Source: Caenorhabditis elegans
Taxonomy: Eukaryota > Nematoda > Chromadorea > Rhabditida > Rhabditidae
Assembly (NCBI RefSeq): GCF_000002985.6
Contig: NC_003281.10
Location: forward strand, 11,346,001-11,410,000
Direction of reading: 5' to 3'
Length of the DNA: 64,000 bases
Every line of letters begins with the position of its first letter. Position 1 is the first letter of the stretch. Both the position numbers and the translations under genes were made by a program. Below are positions 9,413 to 20,789 of this stretch, piece by piece. The notes below the pieces were generated by a model, which had not been told where the DNA came from, made no database searches, and saw only the letters and a list, made by a program, of their open reading frames with translations.

Positions 9413-12400
9413 CAGACTTTATTAAAATTGCACCAAAACACACCATTAGATCTGCACTAAACTTGAAGATATCTCAGGAAAATAGTATAATTTTCCATAC
9501 TATTTGAGAAAAGAAGGTTTTTATTGCAATATATCTAATTTTACTAACAGTAAGCTTACCAGAAAATTTAGGAAAATTTGAAATTTTCGGTAATTTTATT
9601 GAAAATTCATTTAAAAAATTCCAGCTCGGTATGACACTTTTCTCAACTTCCGGCGACTTCTGCAAATTTCCAGCTACATTAAAAATGCAGTTTTTGGAAA
9701 CTCGCCCGATCCCTGCGCCGAAACAAAAACGTCATGCAATACATATGTCAACAAAAATAAAATCTCGTATGCATATCATTTTTTTTCGCAACTGCTACTT
9801 TTAACGCTGACCACTCTTGACCACCCACCTGGCACTGCCCATTAGTATCTTATTAACCCCCATCCCCCCATATAGCCTCCCCCCGTCTAATCATGTATGT
9901 AAAAGTGTATCAATAGACCCACCTTCATGACATAGACAGGTGTTCAAGCTTCATCTCCTCCCCCCCCCCCCCACTTCACTCTCTTTCTCTCTCTCCACCT
10001 ACGTCTCTTCTATCTCTTATCACTGATTATCATTCGTTGACCACTCGAAATTCCGTGCCATTCGGCTCTCTTGGAGCGGGCCTCTGCCGGCTTGGTTTTT
10101 GATGATAGCTGGGAGAGGGGGCAAAGAGTGGTGGAGAAATTAGATTTCTTTCATTATTAAGCACTGCAGTTTTCGAGTTTTTGACGGTTTTTTTACTTGC
10201 CCATATTATTTTTTTGCCGAAATTCCAAAACAATTTTTCGACAACTCTGTCAAAAGTTGAGGCATAAGTTTTCGGCCTTTCCAGCAGTTTTTGGAACATT
10301 TTCGAAAATTTCAACAACTTTTTGCTATTTTCCGGAAAGTTTCCAGCGAATTTCAAAAACTTTTTAATATTCAATTTTCGGCAAAATATCATTATGAATT
10401 TTCGGTAATTCGGAAATTTCTGAACCTTTACCAAGTAAGCTGTAAGACAATTTATGATCACTCTCGACAACTTTCGACAATTTTCTGTAAAAGTTCGATA
10501 GAAGTTCTAATTTTTTAAATTTCTTTACCAATTTTAAATGAACCGTTTCAATATTTAGGCAATATTATTTTTTTTCCAATACTATATATAAGCCCCCTAC
10601 TTTCTCCATTTTCCTAATACTTGATGCTCCGTGAGCCCTGAAAGGCGCTTCTCCTGATGTACTACTTATCCATCAAAAATTCATAAGAATGCACTAGAAG
10701 ATGTCCTTTTTTGCTTTCTTCATTTTTTTCTCCTTTTTTCATTACTATTCTCCATTTTCTTCTATTTCCCGGTTAAGCTGAACAATTTTTCAGGTCAATT
10801 AGGCTCCGCCCATTTTATCCGGATAATCTTTAATCCAAAAGTATTAGTTTGGATTTGAATATGTGCTAGTATTCATGATTTTTTTTTGAATTTTTACATA
10901 GGAAATGAGAATTTTGAGAATTTTGCTTAAAAAAATTCAAAAAGAAATAGCAAATTAAAAAACTCACAAAAACATATTAACAGATAATAATTTTTGAGCG
11001 GGAAATTCAAATTTTTACAAGAAAAATTTGGCGCAAAATTCAAATTTTCTCACAATCAGAAATTTTTTTTGGCATGAAACTAAACTTAGGCCTTAGGCCT
11101 TACGCGGGGTACATGATGCAGCTGAAAATAAGCTTAGGCTTATGCTCTGGATTAGGCCTAGGCTTAGAATTAGGCTTAGACTTATGCTTAGGCCTAATCA
11201 GGCTTAAACTTAAGTTTAGGCTTAGTATCACTTTTCAAAGTTAAAGTCGATTTACGACGACAATAATATTATTTCTCAAACTTTAATGCATTTTTTCTCT
11301 ATTGGAATAGCAGTTATAAAAAACTGTCAACTGATAAATTGTAGCTTATAAAATTTCAAGCAACTTTTCAGTTGACAATTTTTAAATATCTCCTAAACAA
11401 AAAAGCTATAGTGGTTTTCCCAAACCTAACCTAATTTCCAAAACTTTGTAACTTAGCGCATAACCGTTAATAGGATCAATGCCTTATCTCATTTCTCACA
11501 ATGTATATATACATATATATTTCTTCTTTTTCATCTTAATATCTCTGTCCCCAGGCCGTCTGTCCACCTGCGTCTCTTCCCTTTCGACACTCTCTCATCA
11601 CTTGTCTCCTTATCAGTCAAGGCAAACAATGGACGTGTTACGGGTGGCAATTAGCCATGCGAACACTTTTATTCTAACCCCATGTTCATTTCCTTTTCTC
11701 ACTTTATTTTTTGGTCTTCAATTGAAAAGTACTTTTGACCTGTTGAGGGGAATCGCTACTAGAAAACTATTTTTAAAAAATCAGGAAAATTCTAGAACTT
11801 TTTTATTTAGAAAAATTTCCAGAAAAGTTTTCAGAGAATTTTAAAATTACGTTTTTGATAACAATAAAAGTTTAGGGGTAATTTAGTAAAAAACTAAATT
11901 AAAAAACTTAAATTTTTGTTTTTCGAATTTTTATTTAAAAAAAAATATTTTCATAAAACTTATCAATTCTTGAAACTTTTATAAAATTATAAGTACACAG
12001 TACATCATTAAGCTTAGTTTTAAATTCGAACATTTCAAAAAAAAAATTCACAAAAAGTTTCCATAATTTTTTTTGAGCAAAATTTTTAAAATTTAAAAAC
12101 TCAATTGTTTTTTTTAATTTTTAGAATTTTGGAAATCATTATAGTAGTCTAATTTATCTGTTTCATCTTCAAAAAAAATCAGGAAAAATTTTCTGAAATT
12201 TAATGAGCAAAATTATTTTAAAAAATTTCTCAAAAATTCATTTTTTATCGGATTTCAAAATTCCCGAAGTTTAGAAAACATTATTGTAAGCTTATTTTTT
12301 TAGTCTTAAAATGTCATTACAATGTTTCAATTTTAATTTTACAATTCTGCTTCAAACTTTTCCACTAAACTTAAGGAAATTTCAAATTTTAACCGTCACC

Positions 12401-13640
12401 TAAACACCATTACATGGTAATTAACACAATCTCATTTCTCTCTCCAAAATGGATAATAACAATAAAATAGATACCCCCGCCTCCCTAATTGGGTTAGTTA
12501 TGCTCGCGGAGCCAACAAGCCCTCATTTGTGAGCATATTTGTCAACCTTTCAAATTTTCCGCTCACCTAACGACGACATATCAATTTCTTTTCAACTAAA
12601 TGTTTATTCTTCAATTTTGTTTATTAGACACCCTCGTCCTTCCGAGAAAAATAAATATAATGGGAAAATTATGCAATTTCCGGAATTTTTACTTGTTCAG
12701 GTAGGTGGGCTTGAGAAAAGGTATAATAAAAAAATTTCTGAACATTGAAAATCCGGAAAAATTGGAAAATTAGTTCAGTTCCAAAGTTTCTGGCACCTTT
12801 AGAAACTTTTTGAAATTTTTTTTTTGGAATTTTTTTGGAAGTTTTAGTAAGTAATATTTTTGCAATTTTGGTATAATTTCGGCAGTTTTTGTTCCTTACA
12901 ATTAGCAGCAATGCAGTTAATTTTTGGCATTTTAAGTGCAATTTTAGTGCTTTTTTTGGCAATTTTTGTAACTTTTTGACAATTTCTGGTGCATTTTTAG
13001 CACCATCGTAATCTTAGACAATTTTCAGTAACTTAAAAAATATTTCGGAGAATTAAAACGCTTTTTAATGTGGATTTTGAAAGTTTCCTACAAACACTGA
13101 AATTTGGCATTTTTGGAATATACCAACTAATAAGAAAAATTGACACTACCTCTCCTACGACACTTCTGCCTATTCCCCCTATTAATTAACTGTTCATATT
13201 CCCAGATCATTATAATCCCATTCCTTCCCCTCTCTTGCATACTTTTGTAGTATTGTCCTTGTTTCTCCTCTTCAATCTCCCGTCCTTCATCCGGGGAGGA
13301 TATGTCCTACTTTTTCGAGAATTAGAGAGAGACGGAAACTGGTAATTTTAATGTGCTCGGTAGTGGTGGTGGGTTGTTGGAAGTTAACTATTTGAATGGT
13401 TTAAGTTTTTATGGATTAGTCGAAGTGTAGGTTATTGTCAACTTATAATATTAGTTGGTAAATGCCAAAACTACGCGTTTTGTGTTTTTTTTCTTATGTA
13501 GATTTGTGTTGAGCAAAAGGTGTTGTCAATTTACGTAAGTAATTTTATTGACACCCTTCTAGCTGGTAGCAATCAAATAAGGGGTCTTGGCAAGTACCTA
13601 ATCATATACCAATTGACCCATATGTCACCATGAAATATTA

Positions 13641-13673
<33 letters not shown>

Positions 13674-14189
13674 CAACTAATCTACTAACTAATCCAGTTA
13701 ATCTATAGGAGTTTGATTAGTATTTTTTGTTTTTGTTCACTCTACTTTACTTTTATTCTAAAAAAATCATTAATTTGATATTTTGACATTTACCAATAAA
13801 TATTAATATTTCAAGCTGACAATTTCTCTAAATCTAGTTCTAGAAGTCATTACTAATTATTATCATAAGTTAAGAGTGCATCTGTTTTTTTTTGAAGTTT
13901 TGATAATCTCATATTATAGTACAAGTTGCAATTATCTCTAGGTCCAATGAAGATTTTTGTAGCATTTTCCGGCATTTTTCAAGGTATAAGAGGTGAAAAT
14001 CAGATTAACTTTTCGACATTTTTGAATTTTTGTTGAAATTTCTGGTGTTCACTACAGAATATCATAAGTTGACCACTATGTCTACAGATCAGTTTTTGAA
14101 AATTATCAACTATACCCTATACCCTTTGCATACCCCTGAACCCAATTTTCTCACGTAAATCTACATAAAAAGAGACACTCAATGCTCCA
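9413..14189. other. Gene-poor stretch with simple repeats
   Basis: No complete gene is supported. It holds C13 at 9960-9972, a TTAGGC-like patch at 11090-11222 (mostly GGCTTAGG and TAGGCTTA), a GTTGACAA fold-back at 11320-11375, GGCAATTTT runs at 12790-13030, and (CT)n at 13641-13666. Two pyrimidine-rich blocks share TCCACCTRCGTCTCTTC (about 9996 and 11562). 10030-10180 is GC-richer than its surroundings and open on the minus strand with a proline-rich frame ending EFRVVNE-stop, but without good splice sites. Confidence 0.5.
13641..13666. repeat. (CT)n microsatellite
   Basis: Thirteen uninterrupted CT dinucleotides. Confidence 0.9.
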
Positions 14190-14388
14190 AATGTTTGCTC
14201 TTCCTCCCTTCATTTCATTGTGCTCTCCTGTTACGGATGGGGTGCTCTTGTGCTCATCCACTGGCTCAACCGAAGGGGAAGCTCCAGATGACATGTCAAT
14301 TTTGTTTCCGTCAGGCCGAGAGCCGCTTTTCCTTGATTTATGGGTTTTTGAGGAAGGAGCCCGGGTGCCGAGAAATGAATAGATTGGA
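14190..14388. other. Coding-like island, strand unresolved
   Basis: About 200 bp that is clearly richer in G+C than its surroundings and open in several frames. On the minus strand an open frame with C. elegans-like codon choice (many GGA, CCA) reads RAPSSKTHKSRKSGSRPDG and continues hydrophilic and Ser/Pro-rich. On the plus strand another frame reads DDMSILFPSGREPLFLDLW. The plus strand would suit an upstream exon of the TANC-like gene, but I found no donor there that leaves the one pending base its next exon needs. It could equally belong to an unrecognised minus-strand gene. Confidence 0.35.
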
Positions 14389-14455
14389 TTTGACTTTTAG
14401 CCCTCTTTACTTTACGTTAACAATTTACTCTATTTTTCTAATACACTTTTTTCAG

Positions 14456-17400
14456 AATATTCCCCTCACCAATCAAATGCTCAAGTAATGCGCCAACCAT
14501 TAAGCCACGGAGCCCATGGTGCTCCGTTGGATGGAGCACCCAGAAATGTGGCAATGAGCAAGTTTTTGGAATGGTTTCAGCAGGCAAATTCTAGACGGCT
14601 GGAAATTATTGGAAAAGAGCATTCCGGAAAAACTTGGTTTGCACGGAAAGTGAGTTTTGAATAAAAATTAGGCTTAGGCCTAGCATAGGCTTACTATTAG
14701 ACTTAGACTCAGGCTTAGGCTTAGGCTTTTTAGGCATAGGCTCGATTTTTTGAATGTTCGAGAAAATGCCCAAAATTGCTACGAAAATTTTTTTCTCGAA
14801 ATTTACTGAAAATTTTACTTTCGTTTTTCTCAAAACCAAATTATGCTCTGTTGTTTAACCAGTATTGTCCGGTAAATCGTAGTTGCAAAATGATGCCTTG
14901 AGGCCTATTGAATGACCCTTGAAAAGGCGATGGAGCATGTGTCAAGGAGTGAGAAGTATTAATGCACATATGGGTACTTGAGAGAGAGGAGCATTATGGC
15001 TAGGGAGTTTGGGGGAGTATCGTGTGGTACAGGGAGCCCATAGAATGTCGGCTGCTCTAGAAATTCGCATAATAAAATGTTTTACTTTTTTTTTTCGAGC
15101 GGCCGACATCCTGCAGGCCAGGAATTCATTAGACTCAATGAGAGTCCCGTAAGATGTTAGCTGCTAGTTACCATAAGATTAATTATCCACCTGCTTTACA
15201 GTAGATCTACAGTACCCCTACCTCACTTCAATAATCCTACAACACCTAATTCCAGCTCTCCGAAGTGTCCGAATGCGTTGCCTCACACTTCTGCAGTCAC
15301 GACGAGCCTCAATCCTCGGAGCCCCCTACCGTAATCCGATCTCTCGGAGAGCAACTGATGCGTCGATTCCCTAATCTCGTCTTACCCCGCTTAACTACAG
15401 TAACCCTTCTAGAGGATACGGTATCCGCTCTCGACCATTTTCTGCGTCTTCCCCTCGAGACCATGCCTTCCACATCGAAGCCAGTTTTCTTGGTGATAGA
15501 TAGTGTGGAGGACGAGGAGACGCAGGTGCTGGTGGAGATGCTCGTTGAGATTCTGCCACCATGGATTCAAATTGTGACCACGTCACGAGACCGGACCAAT
15601 TCTGAAACTGAGCTCCTCGAGCTCCATATCGACTCGGACTTTGACAAATTCATTCGCTTGAAACTCCCGCACTGCCACGTGGAAGAGGTCCGTGAAGCGT
15701 CAGACGGTTCGTGGTTCTACGTGGAGCAACTGGCGAGAGCTGTGGAACTTGGCATGGTGCCAAGTGATATGGTACCGCCGATTGGGGTAGAGAAGATGAT
15801 GCACTTAGTGGCGAGAAGTCTACCGAGGAGTTTTGCGGATATTGTTCGACTGGCTAAGGTGAATTTTTAGATTGGATTATAAAAAAATATTACATTAATA
15901 TATCTTAAAATTTTCCAGACCAGCCGTAACCGACCGACACGCCAGCAGCTGCTCGCCGTTTCCCAGATGCTCGTTTCCCGAGATATATCAGTTCTGGAAA
16001 AGGACATTCGCATTATCACTTCTCTTATCGGAACAGCTTCATCTGAAAATCCATCTGAAATATTCCACGTGCCGGATATCTGGTTCCAGTTGATCGGCGA
16101 GGAAAACTTCCGTTGTCATACTGCGTGGGCAGAGCACTATAAGACGAAAAGACGAAAGAGTGCTCAGGATATTTGTGAGCTCGCTTATCACCTTTCTCAC
16201 TCTACAACAAATCCTTTGAATGCTGTGAAGACTCTGCAAAGCGTCGGAGCCGGGAATTTAGTTCTCCGGTGCCATGTTATCGATCTACCAACGACGGCAC
16301 TTTTAAAATCAGCTGGAGCAAGAATGGAGGAAAATAATTATGACGTAGTGTATGCTTGTTCTGTTGGAGATGTCAGCTACCTGGATGCAATTCTTCGGGA
16401 GATGAAGCCGGTGCCTATGGTAAGATTTTTTTTTATTTCTGGCAGCCGACGTAATACAATATTTTTGGATTTTGCGCCAAAATTTTATGAAAAAATAATT
16501 TTTCCCTGCTGAAAAATGTTTAAAAAATTGAATTTCGCACCAAATTAGTTTTTAAATTTAAAAATTTCGCGGTAAAATTAAAGCTTGAATTTGATTTTCG
16601 CGTCGTAGCTTCTTAAAAAATAACCTTGAATTTGCGACCGAAAAATTTTGAAAAAAAAGCTGGTAGAAGTTCAACCTTTGTTCAGTGAAAAGTGAAAAGT
16701 AATAGCAGCCGACGTCTCACGGGTTGAACCCCCTCAACCATTTTGGTTGGCGAGGTCCCGTTAGTTGTCGGTTGCGATGATATGTTTCGAAATGTTTTCG
16801 AAATATCGCAGCCGACAACAAACGGGTTGGAGTCTCATTTGACCCGTACAATGTCGGTTGCTCTACTAAATCTAATCCTAATATTTTCAATCAATTTATC
16901 TTCCAGGACATCTGCTTCGGCCTGCTCACCGCCGCGGCCAGAGGAAACATTGAAATGTGCAGATTTCTGGCCGATCACTTCCCCCATCTCGTCGCTTCCT
17001 CCTGCTGCGGAGAATGGAATGCATTGAGAAGTGCCGCCTGTTACGGACAACTCGAGATCCTTCACCTTCTTCTAGAGAAAGGTGTCGACGTTGATGAATG
17101 TGGTCACAGTGATCGAACGGCTCTCCGAGCAGCCGCCTGGTCTGGCCAGCTCGCCGCAGTTCAGCTTCTCCTGCAAACCGGCGCTGAAGTTGATCGGAGG
17201 GATTCTGAGCAGCGAACCGCACTGATGGCAGCAGCATTCATGTGTCATAAGGATGTGGTGTCAGTTATTATTCAGTATGGAGCTGATGTAAATGCCATCG
17301 ACAAATCCGGAGCCACCGCGTTGCACTTGAATCTTTCAAATGGCTCGAAACAAGAAGAAAACTCTGAAACAACAAAATTGCTGTTAGAACGTAAGGATTT

Positions 17401-20034
17401 TTAGCCTCGTCCCATTTTTTCTTTTTCAAAAAAAAATTTGACGGGAATTTCTAATTTTTAAAGATTTTTTCTATCGGGAATCAACAATTGTTTTTGGAAA
17501 AAGAGAAGTTCAAATTTTTGAGATACTATAGCGGAAAATTGAAATTTGTGGTCAAAAATTTTCCGGAAAATTATAATTTTTTAACAAAATTTTTGGCGGG
17601 GAATTCAAATTTTTTGAGAAAAAAATTGGGGGAAATTCAAATTTACGGAGAAAAATTTTCCTGAAAATTCCAGTATTTAAACATAATTTTTGGCGAGGAA
17701 TTCCAATTTTAGAGAACATATTTGGGGGAAATCCAATTTTTCCCAGAACAAGTTTTGCGAAAAGTTCAAATCATTGAGATATTTTAGCGGATAATTGAAA
17801 TTTTTTGGTCCAAAATTTTTATAGGAAATTTGGGAGTTTTCAGGATGTTCCAAAAACTTAAAAAAAAAATATTTTTTACAATCTACAATAAAATCTTACA
17901 GACAACGCGGACTGTAAAATTGAAGATGCCAACGGCCGCGTGGCCCTGCACCTGGCCGCCTACCACGGGGACCCCTGCCTCCAATTGATTCTTGAGAAGC
18001 ACCCCATAGTTGACGTCATGGATAATATGGGACAAACTCCATTGATGTTAGCTGCTAGTCAAGGTCAATTGGAAGCTGTTCAGTTTTTGACAAAAACCGC
18101 CAAAGCAGACGTAGATGCTATCGATAACAATGGGCGAACTGCTCTTCAATGGGCGGCTATTAATGGTCACCCGGAGGTGGTAGAGTTCTTGTGCTCAGTT
18201 GGATCGGATGAGGGACATAAGGATAATGATGGTGCAGTGGCTCTACACTATGCTGTTACCCATGATCATGTGGAGCTGGTAAAGCATTTGACGAATCAGC
18301 ATACGGTAGAGGCAAAGGATCGATATGGACAACATCCGATGATGATTGCGGCGGCTAATGGAAATTTGAAGGTAGGAAAATCGAATAAAATTGTTTATAG
18401 AAAATTCAAAAATTTAAAAAAAATTGCAATTTTGGGGGCCAAGTTCAAAATATTAAAAAAAAAATTAAAATCAAAGTTCCAGAAAACTTGTAAAAATTAG
18501 GTTCGAAAAAGTTTTTTATTTTTCGAATTTATGCTCGATAAAACGATAAAATGCTGCAATTTATTTTCAAAAAAAAACACATTCTAAAATTAATCCAAAA
18601 AATTTGGCGCGGAATTAAAAACTATAATAAAACTTGTTGCAAAAATTTGAACATGTTAAAAAATATTCTAAGAAATTCAAAAAATTGTTTATAGCTTTCG
18701 AAAGCACGTGGTGTCAGGCTGTCCCATTACGGTTTGATCTACAAAAAGGCGGGAATTTTTCGCCCTAAAAATGTGACGTCAGCACGTTCTTAACCATGCG
18801 AAATCAGTTGAGAACTCTGCGTCTCGTCTCCCGCATTTTTTTGTAGATCTACGTAGATCAAGCCGAAATAAGGCCTCTTGCTCTGTAAGGTCACCAAACA
18901 ACAATGTATCTTTTCAGGTCCTGGAGTACCTAATGGGGATCTCCGACATAATCAACCAACCTGACCACGAAGGTCGCACTGCCTTATCCCTCGCCTCAAT
19001 GGCAGCTCATACCTCAATAATCGACTTGATATCCCCTCGCATCACTGATTGGAGCCAACGGGACCACGATGGCACCCCACTAGCCCACACCCTAATCCTC
19101 TCCAATCTGATCTTCGTGGCCGAGGTTTATCTAGGCCATGGTGCCAACTCATCCGACTCGGATGCTCATGGCCGAACTTGTGTACACGTGGTCGCTTCGA
19201 CGAATGACGTGGCGGCAGCGAAAATGCTGAAGAGGATTGGTGGAGTAAATTTTGAGGCAGTTGATAGAGGTGGGCGTACAGCTTTGATGACTGCAGTTTG
19301 GGCGAAACACGTGGCGATTTCGGTGTTCTTGTTGGATAGTTGTGGAGTTGACCCGAATCGAACGGATCGACAGGTATGTTAACTCACTAGTCCTACAGTA
19401 CCCTAAACTACAGTAGTCTTAACCTACTGGCCGTAGTTCTACAGTAACCCTAAGATATCGTAACCCATAAACTATAGTTTGCTTAGCCTAAAACAATCAT
19501 GTCCAACTAAATAAGGATCATGTATACAATACCAGTATCCTACCATATTATCACAGAGTCGCTAGAGTATAGTATCCTCTGCTTACTGCAATCCTTCAGT
19601 ACCCCTGAGCTACAGTAGCCATTATTGTATAACAGAACTGCTAGAAAATAGTAACCTTAATCCTACAGTAGCCTAAGGTACTGTTACCAACAGTAAACCT
19701 ATCATTCTAGATAAGATACAGTACCAATTTCCAGGGTGCCACTGCTCTCTCCATTGCCGCGCAAATCGGCGACCGCGATCTTGTCAACCTGCTCCTCAAA
19801 TTTGGCGCCGAACCAGAGATCAAAGACTCTATGGGACGAACCGCCATGGATGTGGCCATGATTTCTGGCAACGAGCCAATAGTTTCTCTGCTCCAATCTG
19901 TAAATGGCTCATCCGGATCATCTGGAATTGGCTCAAGTGTCCCCAATAGCCCACTCGACGCCAGTAAACAGCGTATCCTGAAAGCCACATCATCACTGAG
20001 AATGCCTCATAGAATTGATAATAATAATCATTGA
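14456..20034 (+). CDS. TANC-like P-loop NTPase plus ankyrin-repeat scaffold protein
   Basis: Seven exons join in phase: 14456-14649, 15256-15858, 15919-16419, 16907-17390, 17902-18371, 18918-19373, 19735-20034. The first in-frame ATG is at 14488 (about 991 aa), but the exon is open upstream of it, so further 5' exons or trans-splicing at 14455 are possible. Counting from that ATG, residues 41-49 are a Walker A loop (GKEHSGKT), 130-140 a Walker B strand (VFLVIDSVED), and about 160 a sensor-like IVTTSRDRT, together a STAND/NACHT-type NTPase. The segment VASHFCSHDE is typical of TANC proteins. Residues about 425-900 are roughly a dozen ankyrin repeats (GRTALMTA, GATALSIAA). The C-terminal 50 residues are Ser/Gly-rich, with no TPR block as in mammalian TANC1/2. 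TANC proteins are cytoplasmic scaffolds at synapses; Drosophila rolling pebbles acts in myoblast fusion. The role here is inferred by homology. Confidence 0.85.
17410..17835. repeat. GGCGGGAATTCAAATTTT intronic repeats
   Basis: Degenerate 30-40 bp units built on TTTTTGGCGGGGAATTCAAATTTT fill the fourth intron of the TANC-like gene. The same family fills introns at 36.47-36.95, 39.2-39.84 and (opposite strand) 54.64-55.31 kb. Confidence 0.65.
18705..18886. mobile_element. CACGTGGTGTCAG palindromic MITE-like element, copy 1
   Basis: Starts CACGTGGTGTCAGGCTGTCC and carries the internal inverted pair TTTGATCTACAAAAA and TTTTTGTAGATCTACGTAGATCAAG, like the copies at 53.14 and 55.95 kb. The right terminus is degraded (GGCCTCTTGCTCTG instead of CTGACACCACGTG). 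It sits in an intron of the TANC-like gene. Confidence 0.7.
19385..19734. repeat. CTACAGTA minisatellite in TANC-like last intron
   Basis: Degenerate CTACAGTACCC and CTACAGTAGCC units fill the last intron of the gene almost end to end. Confidence 0.75.
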
Positions 20035-20723
20035 TCTCATATTTTCTTTGCTGAAAAAATAGTTTTTTTTTGGAATTTGATCTTTATTAACCGGTGCTTT
20101 TTTGTATGTCATTAACTCGGTCACAGTTTTTTTTCGAATTTTTACCCAAAATCTTTCTCATATTGTCAGTATTATTATTGAAAATTAATAATAAACATTC
20201 ACTGAAAGCTAAAAAAAAAGTAACATTTTCAATTCTCGCAATTTGCCGATTTGCCGGAAATTTCAATTTCGGCAATTTGTCGAAAATTTCAATTCCCACA
20301 ATTTGCCGCTTGGCCGGAAATTTTCAATTCTGGCAATTTGCCGGTTTGCCGTTCCTCAACAAGAAACCTGACTCTATCCAATTTCCTCCAAAACTACAAC
20401 CAACGGTCACTCCCATTAAGAAACCCCATTCAGACCGTTAGTTTCAATAAACCTGCGACCAAAAAATGAAAAACCGTAACCGGTTTCCACCAAATGGAGC
20501 TCATCTGAAGCTAATTAACTGGAAGAAAAAAAAATTGAAAAGAGACAGCGTTAAAGACAACGTTCTAATATGATAAGAGACAGATATGAGCTAGTTTAGA
20601 ACACTGGCGCCAGCAGCAGCAACCGGAGGAGAAGGAAGAGAAAAGTTTCCGTTTTTTTCTTGTCTTCAAATTAAACGGTTTCGATCTTTCGTCTGACCTG
20701 ACCTGAAAGAAGGGTCTTGTCCA
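20035..20723. other. Intergenic: TANC-like 3' region and CGGCAATTTGCCG repeats
   Basis: AATAAA at about 20189 is a plausible poly(A) signal for the TANC-like gene. 20225-20355 holds CGGCAATTTGCCGGTTTGCCG repeats. 20600-20645 is a GCAGCAGCAACCGGAGGAG purine-rich patch upstream of the next gene. Confidence 0.55.
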
Positions 20724-20730
20724 TATAAAA
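20724..20730 (+). promoter_or_regulatory. TATA box of the small secreted-protein gene
   Basis: TATAAAA lies 60 bp upstream of the ATG at 20790, with a short AT-poor leader between. Position and sequence fit a strong TATA promoter. Confidence 0.5.
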
Positions 20731-20789
20731 AGGAACTTTTGATGGCCAAATGCGCTCAGTTTTTTGTGTCAGTCCAAAACTACTTAAAA

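Noticed and set aside
10030..10470. 146-codon minus-strand frame with a proline-rich end
   Set aside because: Only the last 35 codons look protein-like; the rest is TTTTCGGAAA repeat and no acceptor with proper context precedes the good part.
11479..11844. 121-codon plus-strand frame
   Set aside because: Pyrimidine-rich low-complexity DNA; translation lacks any recognisable domain and no good donor closes it.
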